The notes: generated from the letters alone by a model not told the origin. Counted from the first letter of the stretch, positions 51,778 through 61,481 are shown. The stretch: 64,000 bases of DNA from Blastomonas ursincola (GCF_013607875.1 NZ_VDES01000001.1:848316-912315), one strand, 5' to 3'. Numbers and translations are program-made.

Positions 51778-53552
51778 CCATGACGATGCTGGCCGACGCG
51801 CCCTTTCGCGAGGCGGAGTTCATGCCCGTGGACCTCGATGTCGAACGGCGCGCCGATGGCACGATCATCCTGAAAAGCCGCGTACCCTTGCGCGCGTTCG
51901 ACGCCAACATCCCGCGCGCCTTTGCCGAGCGCGCGGCGCTCAAGGGCGATGCCCCGGCGATCGGCTGGCGCGGGGCGGACGGGCCATGGGCCTTTCGCAG
52001 CTACACGCAGATCAAGCGCGACATGGATGGCGCGACGCGCTGGCTCGCCGAGAATTTCCCGCGCGGCACGCGGCTGCTGATCATCGCCGAGAACAGCCTT
52101 CCGGTCGCGGTGATGACCTTTGCCGCCTGGGCGGCAGGCATGATCATCGTGCCGGTGAGCATCGCCTATGGGCTGGCGGGCGGCGATCATGCGCGGCTGC
52201 GCCATGTCGTCGCGCGGACACAGCCGGAGGTGATCCTCGCCGAACCGCACGCCGCCATCGCCGCCGCGCTCGCTGCCGTCGCGCCGGGCGCGCGCATCGT
52301 CAGCAGCGATCCTGCGCCCTTCGCCGGTGCCATTTCCTATGCCGATGTCATCGCGACCGATCCTGGCACGGTTGCCGATGCGGCCGTCGCCGCCGTCAAT
52401 CCCGATGCCCCGGCGATCTACATGCTGACCTCGGGCTCGACCGGCCTGCCCAAGATCGTGCCGCACAGCCTGACCGCGCTCGCCGCGTGCGGGGCGCAGG
52501 GGCTGGACATGATCGGCAAGGCCGCAGGCTGGGACGATGTGATGCTCGACTGGCTGCCCTGGCACCATGCCGCCGGTGCCTCGGTGATGCGCACCTGCCT
52601 GCTCGAGGGCGGCACGCTGCACATCGACGCGGGCAAGCCGCTGCCCGGCCTGTTCGACCAGACCATCGCCAACCTGCGCGAGATTTCGGTCGCCTATTTC
52701 AATAACGTCCCCACCGGCTATGCGATGCTGGTCGAGGCGATGGAGCACGATGCCGAGCTGCGCGCGCGCTTCTTCGCCAAGATGCGGCTGATGCTCTATG
52801 GCGGCGCAGGCCTACCCCAGCCGGTGTACGACCGACTGCAGGAACTGGCGATCGCCGAGACCGGCCACCGCATCCACATGACCACCGGCTATGGCATGAC
52901 CGAGACGGTCTCAGGCTGCATGGCGATCCATTTCCCCGCAACGCGCGTCGGCATCGGTCTGCCCGCGCCGGGCCTGTCATTGAAGCTGGTGCCGTGCGAC
53001 GGGCGCTACGAGGTGCGGCTCGCCGGGCCCAATGTGATGAAGGGCTATCTTGACGAGCCCGAGAAGACCGCCGCTGCGTTCGACGACGAGGGCTTCTACC
53101 GCACCGGCGATGTCGCGGTGTTCCATGACGAGAGTGACTACGGCCAGGGCCTCGCCTTTGCCGGGCGGCTGGCCGAGGAGTTCAAGCTCGCCAATGGCAA
53201 CTGGGTTTATGGCGGCGCCGTGCGCGAGAAGTTGCTCAAGGCCTGTGACGGGCTGATCGCCGATCTGGTGCTGGCCGATGACGGCAGGCCGTATCTTGCG
53301 ATGCTCGCCTGGCCGAAGCCCGGTGCGACGCTCGAAGCGGTGGCCGAGGCGGTGCGCGGCTATAATCGCGAGGCGCGCGGCGGCGCGGTGATCCGCCGGG
53401 TCGCGCTGTACGATACCCCGCCCAACCCGGCGGCACACGAGCTGTCGGACAAGGGCACGATCAACCGCCGCGCGGTGCTCGACGGACGGCGCGAGTGGGT
53501 GGAGCGCGCCTTTGCCGATCCGCCGGACGAAGGTGTCGCGATCACCGGCTAG
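51774..53552 (+). CDS. AMP-dependent acyl-CoA synthetase (feruloyl-CoA-synthetase-like)
   Basis: The product is 592 residues. The ATG overlaps the SnoaL-gene stop. The P-loop is TSGSTGLPK at 219-227, the adenine/acyl region GGAGLPQPVYD and TTGYGMTETVSG, and the hinge YRTGDVAVFHD. The C-terminal ANL domain ends with HELSDKGTINRRAVL, where the catalytic Lys is expected. The overall form, with the extra LPWHHAAGASVMRT segment, resembles Fcs/aromatic-acid:CoA ligases. It activates a carboxylic acid to its CoA ester for the thiolase pathway, but the acid is unknown. Confidence 0.87.
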   Translation: MTMTMLADAPFREAEFMPVDLDVERRADGTIILKSRVPLRAFDANIPRAFAERAALKGDAPAIGWRGADGPWAFRSYTQIKRDMDGATRWLAENFPRGTRLLIIAENSLPVAVMTFAAWAAGMIIVPVSIAYGLAGGDHARLRHVVARTQPEVILAEPHAAIAAALAAVAPGARIVSSDPAPFAGAISYADVIATDPGTVADAAVAAVNPDAPAIYMLTSGSTGLPKIVPHSLTALAACGAQGLDMIGKAAGWDDVMLDWLPWHHAAGASVMRTCLLEGGTLHIDAGKPLPGLFDQTIANLREISVAYFNNVPTGYAMLVEAMEHDAELRARFFAKMRLMLYGGAGLPQPVYDRLQELAIAETGHRIHMTTGYGMTETVSGCMAIHFPATRVGIGLPAPGLSLKLVPCDGRYEVRLAGPNVMKGYLDEPEKTAAAFDDEGFYRTGDVAVFHDESDYGQGLAFAGRLAEEFKLANGNWVYGGAVREKLLKACDGLIADLVLADDGRPYLAMLAWPKPGATLEAVAEAVRGYNREARGGAVIRRVALYDTPPNPAAHELSDKGTINRRAVLDGRREWVERAFADPPDEGVAITG

Positions 53553-53589
53553 GGCGCTGGAATACAATACATAATCGGGAGAAAACGGG

Positions 53590-54378
53590 ATGCTGACGAT
53601 TCTAGCGATCAATGCGGCTGTGCTCAGCGCATGCTTTGTCGCGCTCTGGCTGATCTGTCTGGGGACGCGCGATGTCACCCCGGTGGACAGCTTCTGGGCC
53701 TGGGGGATGCTGGTGATGGCAGCGTCGACCTATGTACAGGCCGAGGGCGATCCCACGCGGATGCTGATGCTGCTGGCGATCTGCGGCCTGTGGGCGGCGC
53801 GGCTGGGGACATTCATGCTCTGGCGCTGGCGCAGCCATGGGCCGGACCGGCGCTATTCGGCGCTGCTTGGCAAGGCGCAGCAGCACAAGGGCTGGAGCTT
53901 CGCGCGCGCCTCGGGCCAGCTGGTGTTCGCGACGCAAGCACCGCTGCTGTTCGTCGTCTGCCTGCCGGTGCAGCTGGGCCAGATCGATGCCGCGCCGCCG
54001 GTCGGCACCCTGGGTTATATCGGCGCGGGAATCGCGCTGTTTGGCATCGCGTTCGAGACCATCGGCGATGCGCAACTGGTCGCGTTCAAGGCAAAGCCCG
54101 AAAATCAGGGCAAGCTGATGACCAGCGGCCTGTGGCGCTATACCCGCCACCCCAATTATTTCGGCGATGCCACCACCTGGTGGGGCCTGTGGCTGATCGC
54201 GGCCGAGACCGCGACGGGTCTGGCCGCGATTATCGGCCCGATGCTGCTCACTTGGACGCTGATGAAATGGTCGGGCGCGCCAACGGTCGAAAAGCGCCTG
54301 GCCAAGACGCGCGAGGGCTATGCCGAATATGTCGCGCGCACCTCGGGCTTCATCCCGATGCCGCCCAAGCGCGGCTGA
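53590..54378 (+). CDS. DUF1295-family membrane protein (steroid-reductase-like fold)
   Basis: The product is a 262-residue membrane protein with about six hydrophobic segments. The C-terminal signature SGLWRYTRHPNYFGDATTWWGLW is characteristic of DUF1295 and of the steroid 5-alpha-reductase/isoprenylcysteine-methyltransferase-like superfamily, in which this loop binds the cofactor. An upstream GGGAGAAAACGGG is the ribosome site. It follows the ligase by 37 bp. Reduction of an enone in a lipid or terpenoid substrate is possible, but no member of this exact type is known to me as characterised. Confidence 0.8.
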   Translation: MLTILAINAAVLSACFVALWLICLGTRDVTPVDSFWAWGMLVMAASTYVQAEGDPTRMLMLLAICGLWAARLGTFMLWRWRSHGPDRRYSALLGKAQQHKGWSFARASGQLVFATQAPLLFVVCLPVQLGQIDAAPPVGTLGYIGAGIALFGIAFETIGDAQLVAFKAKPENQGKLMTSGLWRYTRHPNYFGDATTWWGLWLIAAETATGLAAIIGPMLLTWTLMKWSGAPTVEKRLAKTREGYAEYVARTSGFIPMPPKRG

Positions 54379-54390
54379 TCCGGGTTTCGG

Positions 54391-55314
54391 TCAGCGCGCT
54401 CCGGCGCGCTGGCCCAGCCGCTCGGCGGCGGCGCGAAAGCCTGCCTCGATCTCGTTCACAATCGCGCTCACCGGCTCGACGCTGCGCACCGCGCCAACCC
54501 CCTGACCCGCCGCCCACAGGTCCTTCCACTTGGCGTGCGGGTCACCGCCATAATCGCGCGTGGCGGGCTTGCCGAGGTCCTTCGGATCATAGCCGCAGGC
54601 GACCAGCGAGGGGATAAGCCAGGACGCGGGCGTGCCGGTGATCGCCGGGCTGACCACCAGATCCTCGATATGGCTATCGACCACCATCTGCTTGTAGCCG
54701 GGCACCGCCATGCTCTCCTCCGCCGCGAGGAAGCGCGTGCCCATATAGACCAGGTCCGCCCCAGCGGCGATCGCGCCCGCCAGCGCCGCGCCATCGGCTA
54801 TCCCGCCGCCGACGCAGATAATGCCGCCGAACTCGGCGCGCAAAGCGGTGATAAAGGCAAAGGGCGAGAGAAAGCCGGTATGCCCGCCCGCCCCGGCCGA
54901 CACGCAGACCAGCCCGTCCGCACCCGCCGCCGCCGCCTTGCGCCCCAATGCCACCGAAATCACGTCCGCCAGCACGATGCCGCCATAGCCGTGCACCGTT
55001 TCCACCGCCGGGGCCGGACTACCGAGCGCCGTAATCACGATCGGCGGCTTGTGCTTGGCGATCAGCGCGAGGTCATCGGCGAGCCGCTGGTTGCTGCTGT
55101 GCGTGACGAGGTTCGCCGCCCATAGACCCGGCGAACCTTCCGTTTCTGCGGCGATGCGCGTCATCCAGGCATCGAGGTCCGCCGCCGTGCGGCAATTGGG
55201 AGTGGGAAAGGCCCCGACAATGCCGGATCGTGCCGCCGCGATCACCATCTCGGGGCCGGACACCAGAAACATCGGCGCGGCCACCACCGGCAGGCGCAGT
55301 TTGTCGATCAGCAT
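54391..55314 (-). CDS. Nitronate monooxygenase family flavoprotein
   Basis: The product is 307 residues, a FMN TIM barrel. Marks are APMFLVSGPEMVIAAARSGIVGAFP at the N-terminus, VCVSAGAGGHTGFLSPFAF and GGGIADGAALAGAIAAGADLVYMGTRFLA. These bind FMN phosphate as in 2-nitropropane dioxygenase-like proteins. Many are annotated as nitronate monooxygenases, but relatives act as enoyl reductases or NADH:quinone reductases. It directly abuts the thiolase (stop and start adjacent), in the operon DapB-like, thiolase, this gene. Confidence 0.87.
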   Translation of the reverse strand: MLIDKLRLPVVAAPMFLVSGPEMVIAAARSGIVGAFPTPNCRTAADLDAWMTRIAAETEGSPGLWAANLVTHSSNQRLADDLALIAKHKPPIVITALGSPAPAVETVHGYGGIVLADVISVALGRKAAAAGADGLVCVSAGAGGHTGFLSPFAFITALRAEFGGIICVGGGIADGAALAGAIAAGADLVYMGTRFLAAEESMAVPGYKQMVVDSHIEDLVVSPAITGTPASWLIPSLVACGYDPKDLGKPATRDYGGDPHAKWKDLWAAGQGVGAVRSVEPVSAIVNEIEAGFRAAAERLGQRAGAR

Positions 55315-56460
55315 TCAGATGCGCTCCACTATGGTTGCGACGCCCACGCCCTGCGCCCCGGTCGCGACGACCAGGCCGAGCGTGCCACCCGAGTCGGTCA
55401 GCGCGTCGATCAGGGTCGAGAGCAGCACGCCGCCGGTCGCCCCCATGGGATGCCCCTTGGCGACATGCCCGCCGCTGACATTGACCCGGTCCGGATCGGG
55501 CGCGCGGTCGCGCAGGAACTTGGCGTGGGTGACCGCGAAGGCCTCCATGAACTCGATCCGGTCCATGTCCGCGAGCGTTAGGCCCGCTTTGGCCAGCGCC
55601 TTGTCCATCGCGGCAAAACCGGCGGTCAGCGAATCCCAGGGATCGCCGCCGACCTCCTGATGCGCGACGATCCGCGCGATCGCGCCCTCGCGCGGGCCAA
55701 TCAGCGCCAGCGCCGCGCCGTCGGTCATCGGCGGCGCATGCGCGACGGTGTGACGATGGTCGATCTGACGGTCGCGGAGCAGGCTGCGATAGGCCTCGGC
55801 CAGCGGCGGAAAGGCAGGCGGCAGGGATTGCAGCCGATCGAGCGTCATCGGCCGCACCGCCTCCTCGCGGTCGAGCCCGGCCACGGCGATGCGCGAGGCG
55901 ATGAGGGCCGGCCTATCCTCGGCCGCAGCAGCACGCGCCTGCGATACCAAAGCGACCTGATCGAGCTCATCGCGGGTGATCCCCTCCTTCTCTGCGAGCA
56001 GATCGGCGGCGAGCGCGACCTGGATATAGCGCCGGTCGGGCGGCATGTCGGTCGCGGTATAATAATCGGCCTTGTCGGCCATGAAGGCGACCTTCGACAG
56101 CATCTCGACCCCGCCGCCGAGCGCCCATTGCGCCTGGCCCGAGGCGACCGCCGCCGCCGCCGCACCCACCGCCGACAGGCCCGAGGCGCAGAAATTGTTG
56201 AGCGTGTGCACCGCGACGCCATCAGGCAACTCGGCCTTGAGCTTGGCTATCAGCGCGATATGCCCGCCCTGCGCGCCGACCTGGCCGACACAGCCCAGCG
56301 TCATCCGCTCGGCGCGCCCGCGCGGATCGTGCCCCCGCGCCTCCATCGCATCGACCAGATGCGCGACGAGCCCGTGCGGCGTTTCCCCGGCGAGCCCGCC
56401 ATCGGGCCGCGCCTTGCCGCGAGGGGTGCGCAATGCAATGTGGAGATAGGGCTCGCTCAT
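55315..56460 (-). CDS. Thiolase-family acetyl-CoA acyltransferase lacking the second Cys
   Basis: The product is 381 residues from the ATG at 56460 (ATGA overlap with the upstream gene). The nucleophilic Cys is in NNFCASGLSAV, the NEAF-like segment is MEAFAVTHAKF, and GHPMGATGG carries His. The C-terminal segment that normally reads CxGGGQG is VVATGAQGVGV, so the second catalytic Cys is replaced by Ala at about residue 366. It may run only one half-reaction, or act on an unusual CoA ester. The operon context with nitronate-monooxygenase-like and DapB-like genes supports a catabolic role. Confidence 0.85.
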   Translation of the reverse strand: MSEPYLHIALRTPRGKARPDGGLAGETPHGLVAHLVDAMEARGHDPRGRAERMTLGCVGQVGAQGGHIALIAKLKAELPDGVAVHTLNNFCASGLSAVGAAAAAVASGQAQWALGGGVEMLSKVAFMADKADYYTATDMPPDRRYIQVALAADLLAEKEGITRDELDQVALVSQARAAAAEDRPALIASRIAVAGLDREEAVRPMTLDRLQSLPPAFPPLAEAYRSLLRDRQIDHRHTVAHAPPMTDGAALALIGPREGAIARIVAHQEVGGDPWDSLTAGFAAMDKALAKAGLTLADMDRIEFMEAFAVTHAKFLRDRAPDPDRVNVSGGHVAKGHPMGATGGVLLSTLIDALTDSGGTLGLVVATGAQGVGVATIVERI

Positions 56461-57500
56461 GGGCAAGCCCTCCACGCGCTGGGCGGCTGAAAGGCGAACA
56501 GGCCGGGCGGCGCGGCGATCACGGCGGGGATGGCGTTGATCGCCACCGCCACCGTCGCATCGGTGAGCGCGCGCGACGGCGGAGCGTTGGGATCGGATTC
56601 GGTAATGTCCATGGTCAGATGGATATTGGGCCGCCCCTCGATCCGCACGTCCCAATGCCCGCGCCCGCCTTCGTGCAAGCCCGGATCGGCGGTCCACAGG
56701 ATCGACAGGGTGAAGCGCGCGCCGCACGCATAATGCGCGGTCCAGCGCCATTCGGTCGCGGCAACCGTGCCCTTGGGGATGGTCCCCGCCGGAATGACGA
56801 TATCCGCCGGGGCGAGCGTGAGCTGGTGATCTGGTTCGATTCGCTCAACCGATGTACCCATCTGGTACCCGGCAAATACCAGCACTTCGGAGAACAGCGC
56901 GCGATACAGCTCTGCCAGCGGCCCGGTGCGGATGTCACGCACCGCAGGATCGCTGCCCAGCCCCATCAGCTCGAAGACGAAGGCCGCGCTCGCCATGGCC
57001 GAGGCGTCAACGGTCTCGCTGACCCGGATATGCTCGATCTCGACCGACATCGCGGTGGCCGCGAGCGCGATCCGCTCGACGATCATGCCGGGGCTGACCC
57101 CCACGCCTGCCAGCGTCGCCCCGCCCTCGATCGCGGCGCGATGCAGCCGCTCGGCATAGTCCGGCCCCTGCGCGGCGGGCCAGTGAAAACCGGCGGTCGA
57201 AATGACATTCTTGCCCGATCGCAGCAGCGCCTCGACATCGGGGACCAGCGCGTCATAGGGCAAGGTGATGCGCGGGGTGTGGATCACGACATCGGCCTTG
57301 GTCGCCAGCGTCTGTGTCAGGTCGTGCGTCGCCAGCACCCCGGTCAGCGGTCGCCGCGCGATCTCGCCCGCGTCCTTGCCCGCCTTGGCTTCGGAATAGA
57401 CATGCACGCCTGCCAGCGTGAGCGCGGGATCGTCGATGATCCGGCGCAGCGCCGTGCGTCCCATCGCGCCGGTGGCCCATTGAATGACACTGCAGGTCAT
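56457..57500 (-). CDS. Dihydrodipicolinate-reductase-like NAD(P)-binding protein
   Basis: The product is 347 residues from the ATG at 57500; the frame upstream to 57548 has no better ribosome site. The Rossmann motif is IQWATGAMGRTALRRI. The pattern with KNVISTAGFHWP and GVGVSPGMIVERIAL matches the DapB-N/2,4-diaminopentanoate-dehydrogenase-like group, not true DapB (which is ~270 residues with a lysine-pathway site). It is the first gene of the operon with the thiolase and the nitronate-monooxygenase-like gene. It may reduce or oxidise an intermediate of the same pathway; the substrate is unknown. Confidence 0.78.
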   Translation of the reverse strand: MTCSVIQWATGAMGRTALRRIIDDPALTLAGVHVYSEAKAGKDAGEIARRPLTGVLATHDLTQTLATKADVVIHTPRITLPYDALVPDVEALLRSGKNVISTAGFHWPAAQGPDYAERLHRAAIEGGATLAGVGVSPGMIVERIALAATAMSVEIEHIRVSETVDASAMASAAFVFELMGLGSDPAVRDIRTGPLAELYRALFSEVLVFAGYQMGTSVERIEPDHQLTLAPADIVIPAGTIPKGTVAATEWRWTAHYACGARFTLSILWTADPGLHEGGRGHWDVRIEGRPNIHLTMDITESDPNAPPSRALTDATVAVAINAIPAVIAAPPGLFAFQPPSAWRACP

Positions 57501-57623
57501 GCCCGCCCTCCCCTTCTGCCGTCTCTTCTGGAAGCCGAATAATCGCACTCCGCGCCGCAGCTCTGGCTTGCCTTGGGCTTAGGTATCTTTATGAAAGTTG
57601 TAAAGCACAGACAGGAGAGAGCG

Positions 57624-59327
57624 ATGTTTCTGACCCCGGCCGAGAGGATTGCGGACTTTGAGGCACGCGGCTGGTGGGAGGGGAAAAGCGTCGATGCGCT
57701 GTTCCGCCAGGCGGTGACCGAACGCGGCGATGCGCTCGCGCTGGTCGATCCGCTCAACCGCGAGACGCTCGATGGATGCGCGCCCGAGCGGCTGAGCTGG
57801 ACCGAACTCGACGCCCGGGTCGATGCCATGGCCGCCGCGCTGATCGCCCTCGGGCTGAAGCGCGACGACGTGATTGGCGCGCAGTTGCCAAACACCGTCG
57901 ATGCGGTGATCCTGTTCCTCGCGGTCGCGCGGCTGGGGCTGATCATCAGCCCGATCGTGATGCAGTATCGCGAGCATGAGCTCGGCCATATCCTGTCGCT
58001 CACCGATGCCCGCGCCTTCGTCACCGTGCCCGCATTCCATGGTCACGATTATGCGGCGATGGCGGCGGGGCTGATCGCCCAACGCCCCGGGATGATGCTG
58101 CTGACCATGGGCGCAGCGGCGCACGGCACCGACCTCAAGGCCCTGGCCGCCAGTGCAGATCCGGCCCGCGTCGCCGACTGGTGCGCCACGCAACCGGTCG
58201 CGGGGGGCGAAGTGCTGACCATCTGCTGGACCTCGGGCACCGAGGCGCGGCCCAAGGGCGTGCCGCGCGATCACAACCACTGGCTGCTCAACGCCAAGGT
58301 GGTGGTCTGGGGCACCGGCATGCAGCCGGGCGATGTGCTGCTCAACCCCTTCCCGCTGGTCAATATCGCCTCGATCGGCGGGCTGATGCTGCCCTGGATT
58401 GAGGTGCGCGGCACGATGGTGCTTCACCATCCGTTCGACCTGGCTGTGTTCCTGAAGCAGATTGCGGCGGAGCGCGTGACCTATACCATCGCCCCGCCGG
58501 CGGTGCTCACCGCCTTGCTCAAGCAGCCGCAGATCACCGCCTCGGTGGACCTTTCGTCGCTGCGCGCGATCGGCAGCGGATCGGCCCCGCTCACCCCTTG
58601 GCTGATCGAGGGCTGGGCCGACAGCCATGGCATCGAGATCTGCAACATCTTCGGCTCGAACGAGGGCATGGCTTTGATGTCCTCCCCCGGCGACGTGCCC
58701 GACCGCGCCGAGCGCGCGCATTATTTCCCTCGCTTCGGCGCAGAGGGGGTGGAATGGGACAGCCCGGTCCACGCCGTCCTTCGCACCCGACTGGTCGATC
58801 CCGATACGGGCACGATCATCACCGAACCCGGCCAGCCCGGCGAGATGCATATCGCCGGGGGCACGGTCATCTCGGGCTATTGGCGCTCGCCCGAGCTCAA
58901 TGCCGCGAGCTTCGACGGCGAATGGTTCCGCACTGGCGACCTGTTCGAGATCGCGGGCACCGGTACGCTCTCGCGCTTCTACCGCTTTGTCGGGCGATCG
59001 AAGGAGATCATCGTGCGCGGCGGGGTGAATATCTCGCCGGCGGAGATCGACGAGCTGCTGGTCAGCCTGCCGAACGTGCGCGAGGCGGCGAGCGTGGGTA
59101 TTCCCGACAACGACCTTGGCGAGAGGATTGCGGTCGCGGTGGTCGTCGACGAGGGCGTGACCCCGCCCGATATCGCTGCGCTCGGCGCGCATCTGGCAGC
59201 GGCCGGGGTTGCCGTGTTCAAGCGGCCCGAGCGGATGGTGGTGCTGCCCGCGCTGCCGCGCAATGCGATGAACAAGGTGGTGCGCGCCGATCTGCGCGCG
59301 GCGGTTCTGGCGGCGCTAGGGGGTTAG
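57624..59327 (+). CDS. AMP-dependent acyl-CoA synthetase (second ligase)
   Basis: The product is 567 residues from the ATG at 57624 behind ACAGGAGAG. The P-loop is TSGTEARPKG at 203-212, followed by FGSNEGMALMSSPGD, YWRSPELNAASFDGEWFRTGDLFE and SKEIIVRGGVNISPAEID. The catalytic Lys551 (RNAMNKVVR) is present. It belongs to the fatty-acid or cyclohexane-carboxylate type CadA/FadD-like group and is distinct from the ligase at 51774. It is divergent from the DapB-like operon, and its stop overlaps the stop of the convergent oxygenase gene. Confidence 0.88.
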   Translation: MFLTPAERIADFEARGWWEGKSVDALFRQAVTERGDALALVDPLNRETLDGCAPERLSWTELDARVDAMAAALIALGLKRDDVIGAQLPNTVDAVILFLAVARLGLIISPIVMQYREHELGHILSLTDARAFVTVPAFHGHDYAAMAAGLIAQRPGMMLLTMGAAAHGTDLKALAASADPARVADWCATQPVAGGEVLTICWTSGTEARPKGVPRDHNHWLLNAKVVVWGTGMQPGDVLLNPFPLVNIASIGGLMLPWIEVRGTMVLHHPFDLAVFLKQIAAERVTYTIAPPAVLTALLKQPQITASVDLSSLRAIGSGSAPLTPWLIEGWADSHGIEICNIFGSNEGMALMSSPGDVPDRAERAHYFPRFGAEGVEWDSPVHAVLRTRLVDPDTGTIITEPGQPGEMHIAGGTVISGYWRSPELNAASFDGEWFRTGDLFEIAGTGTLSRFYRFVGRSKEIIVRGGVNISPAEIDELLVSLPNVREAASVGIPDNDLGERIAVAVVVDEGVTPPDIAALGAHLAAAGVAVFKRPERMVVLPALPRNAMNKVVRADLRAAVLAALGG

Positions 59328-60826
59328 GCCGCCGCCGCCATCAGCCGTTCGCGCCGCGCGGCCTTGTCGCGTTCCAGCACTTCGCGCTCGACCCAGTGCG
59401 AGTGCGTGCCGCTGCTGATCTTGTGCGGCAGCGCGATGCGACAGATGGGGCCATCGGCAAAGCGCTTGCAGTCGATGATGATGCACTCGGACGTGCCCTG
59501 GTTCTCGTCGATCACGAAGCTCACCAGATAGCCGTCATCCTCGTCCTCGGCGCCGACGCGCGGGGCGAAGGGCGCTTCGGAAGCATAGCGCCCCTCGGGC
59601 AGCGTTATCGTGGTCGATTCACCCGTTTCCAGGTCGTGCTTGACGAAACCGTTGAACAGGAACCAGCCGGGCTTGGTCGTGGTCGAATAGGCATAGCGAT
59701 AGGGCTGCGCCAGATAGCGCTGGTTGATCATGCCGAATTCGACCAGCTGATCGCCCAGCGACTGCTCGCGCGTCTCGCCGGTGCGAAGGTTGAAGCGCCA
59801 GCGGTGCAGCGTGGGGCGGAAGCTGTTCTCGTCGATATGCGCCATCATCGCGCCCAGCCCGCCATCGTGCGGCAGCGGATCGGGCGTGGGATTGTTCTGG
59901 AAATAGCCGTCGAGCACCACCTCGTCGCCCTCTTCCCAGGCGTTCAGCCAGTGCAGCACATAGGTCGGCGCGGCATCGAACCAGCGGATGTCTGATGGAT
60001 CGTTGCGGTTCACCAGCGCGAAGCGCGAGGGCAGATCGTGCAGCCGCACCGCATGAATGTTGTGCTCGAGCAGCCCCTCGTCCCAGAAGACCGGGAAATC
60101 GTTGAGGATCGCCCAGTTCTCGCTGAACGCCATGTCGTGCGGCAGGCGCGGCCCTGGCAACGGCACCGGGCTGTAATTCTTCAGCCGCCCTTCGGCATCG
60201 ACCACGCCGTAATGCATGTAGGGCGCATGCTTGGAATAATTGAAGAACAAGAGCTCGCCGGTGCGGTCGTCGACCTTGGGATGCGCCGAGATGCCGTCGA
60301 TCGGCACCCACGGCGCGGGTCCCAGCTGCTCGAGCGTTTCGGGGTCCATCACATAGCCTTCGCCGCACTGGTAGAAGGTGGCGATCGCCTGGCCCGCATG
60401 GACGATGATGTCGGTCGAGGCGCTGTCCTTCAGGCTGCCATGCGCGCCGAAACCGGGGCGGCGCGACAGGCTGGGCTTGTCCTGCAGGCCGCCCCAGAGC
60501 GATCCGCCCGCCTCCTGCTCCGCCTGGAAGCAGCGCGAGCGGACGAAACGGTTGCGATAATGCGCCTTGCCGCGGCGGAAATCGATCTGGTGGATCATGC
60601 CGTCGCCATCGAACGGGTGATATCTGCCCAGCGGCTGGTGAATCTGGTTCTCGGTATTGCGCAGATAAATGCCGTCGAGATCCTCCGGGATCGCGCCCTC
60701 GATCACCTCGAGGTCATAAGCGTTGACCTCTTCATATTGCGGGGTCCATGCACCGGTCAGATAGGGGTGGTTGCTCGGCTGAAGCGTGCTGCGGATTGCG
60801 GGCAGCCGCTCGATTGTCATGGCCAT
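59324..60826 (-). CDS. Carotenoid/stilbene cleavage oxygenase
   Basis: The product is 500 residues from the ATG at 60826; a frame to 60910 lacks a ribosome site. It is a seven-bladed propeller non-haem iron dioxygenase of the RPE65/CCD family. The four iron-binding His are likely H182 (ISAHPKV), H230 (LPHDMAF), H292 (YVLHWLNAW) and H475 (SSGTHSHW). The start region TGAWTPQYEEVNAYDLEVIEG and YLRNTENQIHQPLGRYHPFDGDGMIH are typical. Sphingomonad members include lignostilbene dioxygenases, which split a stilbene double bond into two aldehydes. A phenylpropanoid, stilbenoid or apocarotenoid is the likely substrate class. Its stop TAA overlaps the ligase stop TAG on the other strand. Confidence 0.9.
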   Translation of the reverse strand: MAMTIERLPAIRSTLQPSNHPYLTGAWTPQYEEVNAYDLEVIEGAIPEDLDGIYLRNTENQIHQPLGRYHPFDGDGMIHQIDFRRGKAHYRNRFVRSRCFQAEQEAGGSLWGGLQDKPSLSRRPGFGAHGSLKDSASTDIIVHAGQAIATFYQCGEGYVMDPETLEQLGPAPWVPIDGISAHPKVDDRTGELLFFNYSKHAPYMHYGVVDAEGRLKNYSPVPLPGPRLPHDMAFSENWAILNDFPVFWDEGLLEHNIHAVRLHDLPSRFALVNRNDPSDIRWFDAAPTYVLHWLNAWEEGDEVVLDGYFQNNPTPDPLPHDGGLGAMMAHIDENSFRPTLHRWRFNLRTGETREQSLGDQLVEFGMINQRYLAQPYRYAYSTTTKPGWFLFNGFVKHDLETGESTTITLPEGRYASEAPFAPRVGAEDEDDGYLVSFVIDENQGTSECIIIDCKRFADGPICRIALPHKISSGTHSHWVEREVLERDKAARRERLMAAAA

Positions 60827-60956
60827 GTCCTCGCCTCTTCCCTGGCTTTTTCGATCCTGTTGCTTCGGATAGCAGAATGGTCTGGTTACGCAAGTCTCTT
60901 TGCGATACACCGTGCGTGCAGGCCGGGATCACCGGCCGCATCAACCGGAGGATGCC

Positions 60957-61481
60957 ATGAATCGATTTCGTTCCGCCGCGATGGCGCTGACTGTTGCCGC
61001 TGGCCTGATGCTGCCGGGCGCGGCGCTGGCCGAGACCGCCCCGGCACCCGCCGCCCCCAAACAGGAGAGCTCAATGACCGACCCCAAGATTGCCGTAGTC
61101 GAAAAGATGATCGACGCCTGGAACCGCCGCGACTGGAAGCTGGTGGGCGATCTGTTCGCCGAGGATGGCGTGCTGCATTCGATGATGATCGAGCCGGTCA
61201 ACGGTCGCCCCGCGATCGCCGAGCGGATCAACGCGCTGGGTGCGGGCATCGAGAGCATCACGCTGCACATTCACAATATCGGCCGCATCGGCGATGTCGT
61301 CGTGATCGAGCGCACCGACGAGTTCGTGTACAAGGGCCATCACGGCAAGGTGCCCGTGGTCGGCATTCTCGAGGTCGAGGGCGATCATGTGAAGGTCTGG
61401 CGCGAATATTACGACCGCGCCGAGCTGCTGCGCGAAATGGGCATCGGCGAAGAATTTCACAAACCTGCCGCGGCGCATTGA
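60957..61481 (+). CDS. Exported SnoaL/limonene-epoxide-hydrolase-like protein
   Basis: The product is 174 residues. The ATG at 60957 follows GGAGGATGCC. A signal peptide ends near GAALAE (about residue 24), followed by a Pro/Ala linker. The SnoaL-like domain reads KMIDAWNRRDWKLVGDLFAE, then DGVLHSMMIEPVNGR, then VVVIERTDEFVYKGHHGKVPV and VKVWREYYDRAELL. An internal ATG at the linker end could give a cytoplasmic form. It is divergent from the oxygenase and may process its periplasmic product; no activity is proven. Confidence 0.8.
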   Translation: MNRFRSAAMALTVAAGLMLPGAALAETAPAPAAPKQESSMTDPKIAVVEKMIDAWNRRDWKLVGDLFAEDGVLHSMMIEPVNGRPAIAERINALGAGIESITLHIHNIGRIGDVVVIERTDEFVYKGHHGKVPVVGILEVEGDHVKVWREYYDRAELLREMGIGEEFHKPAAAH

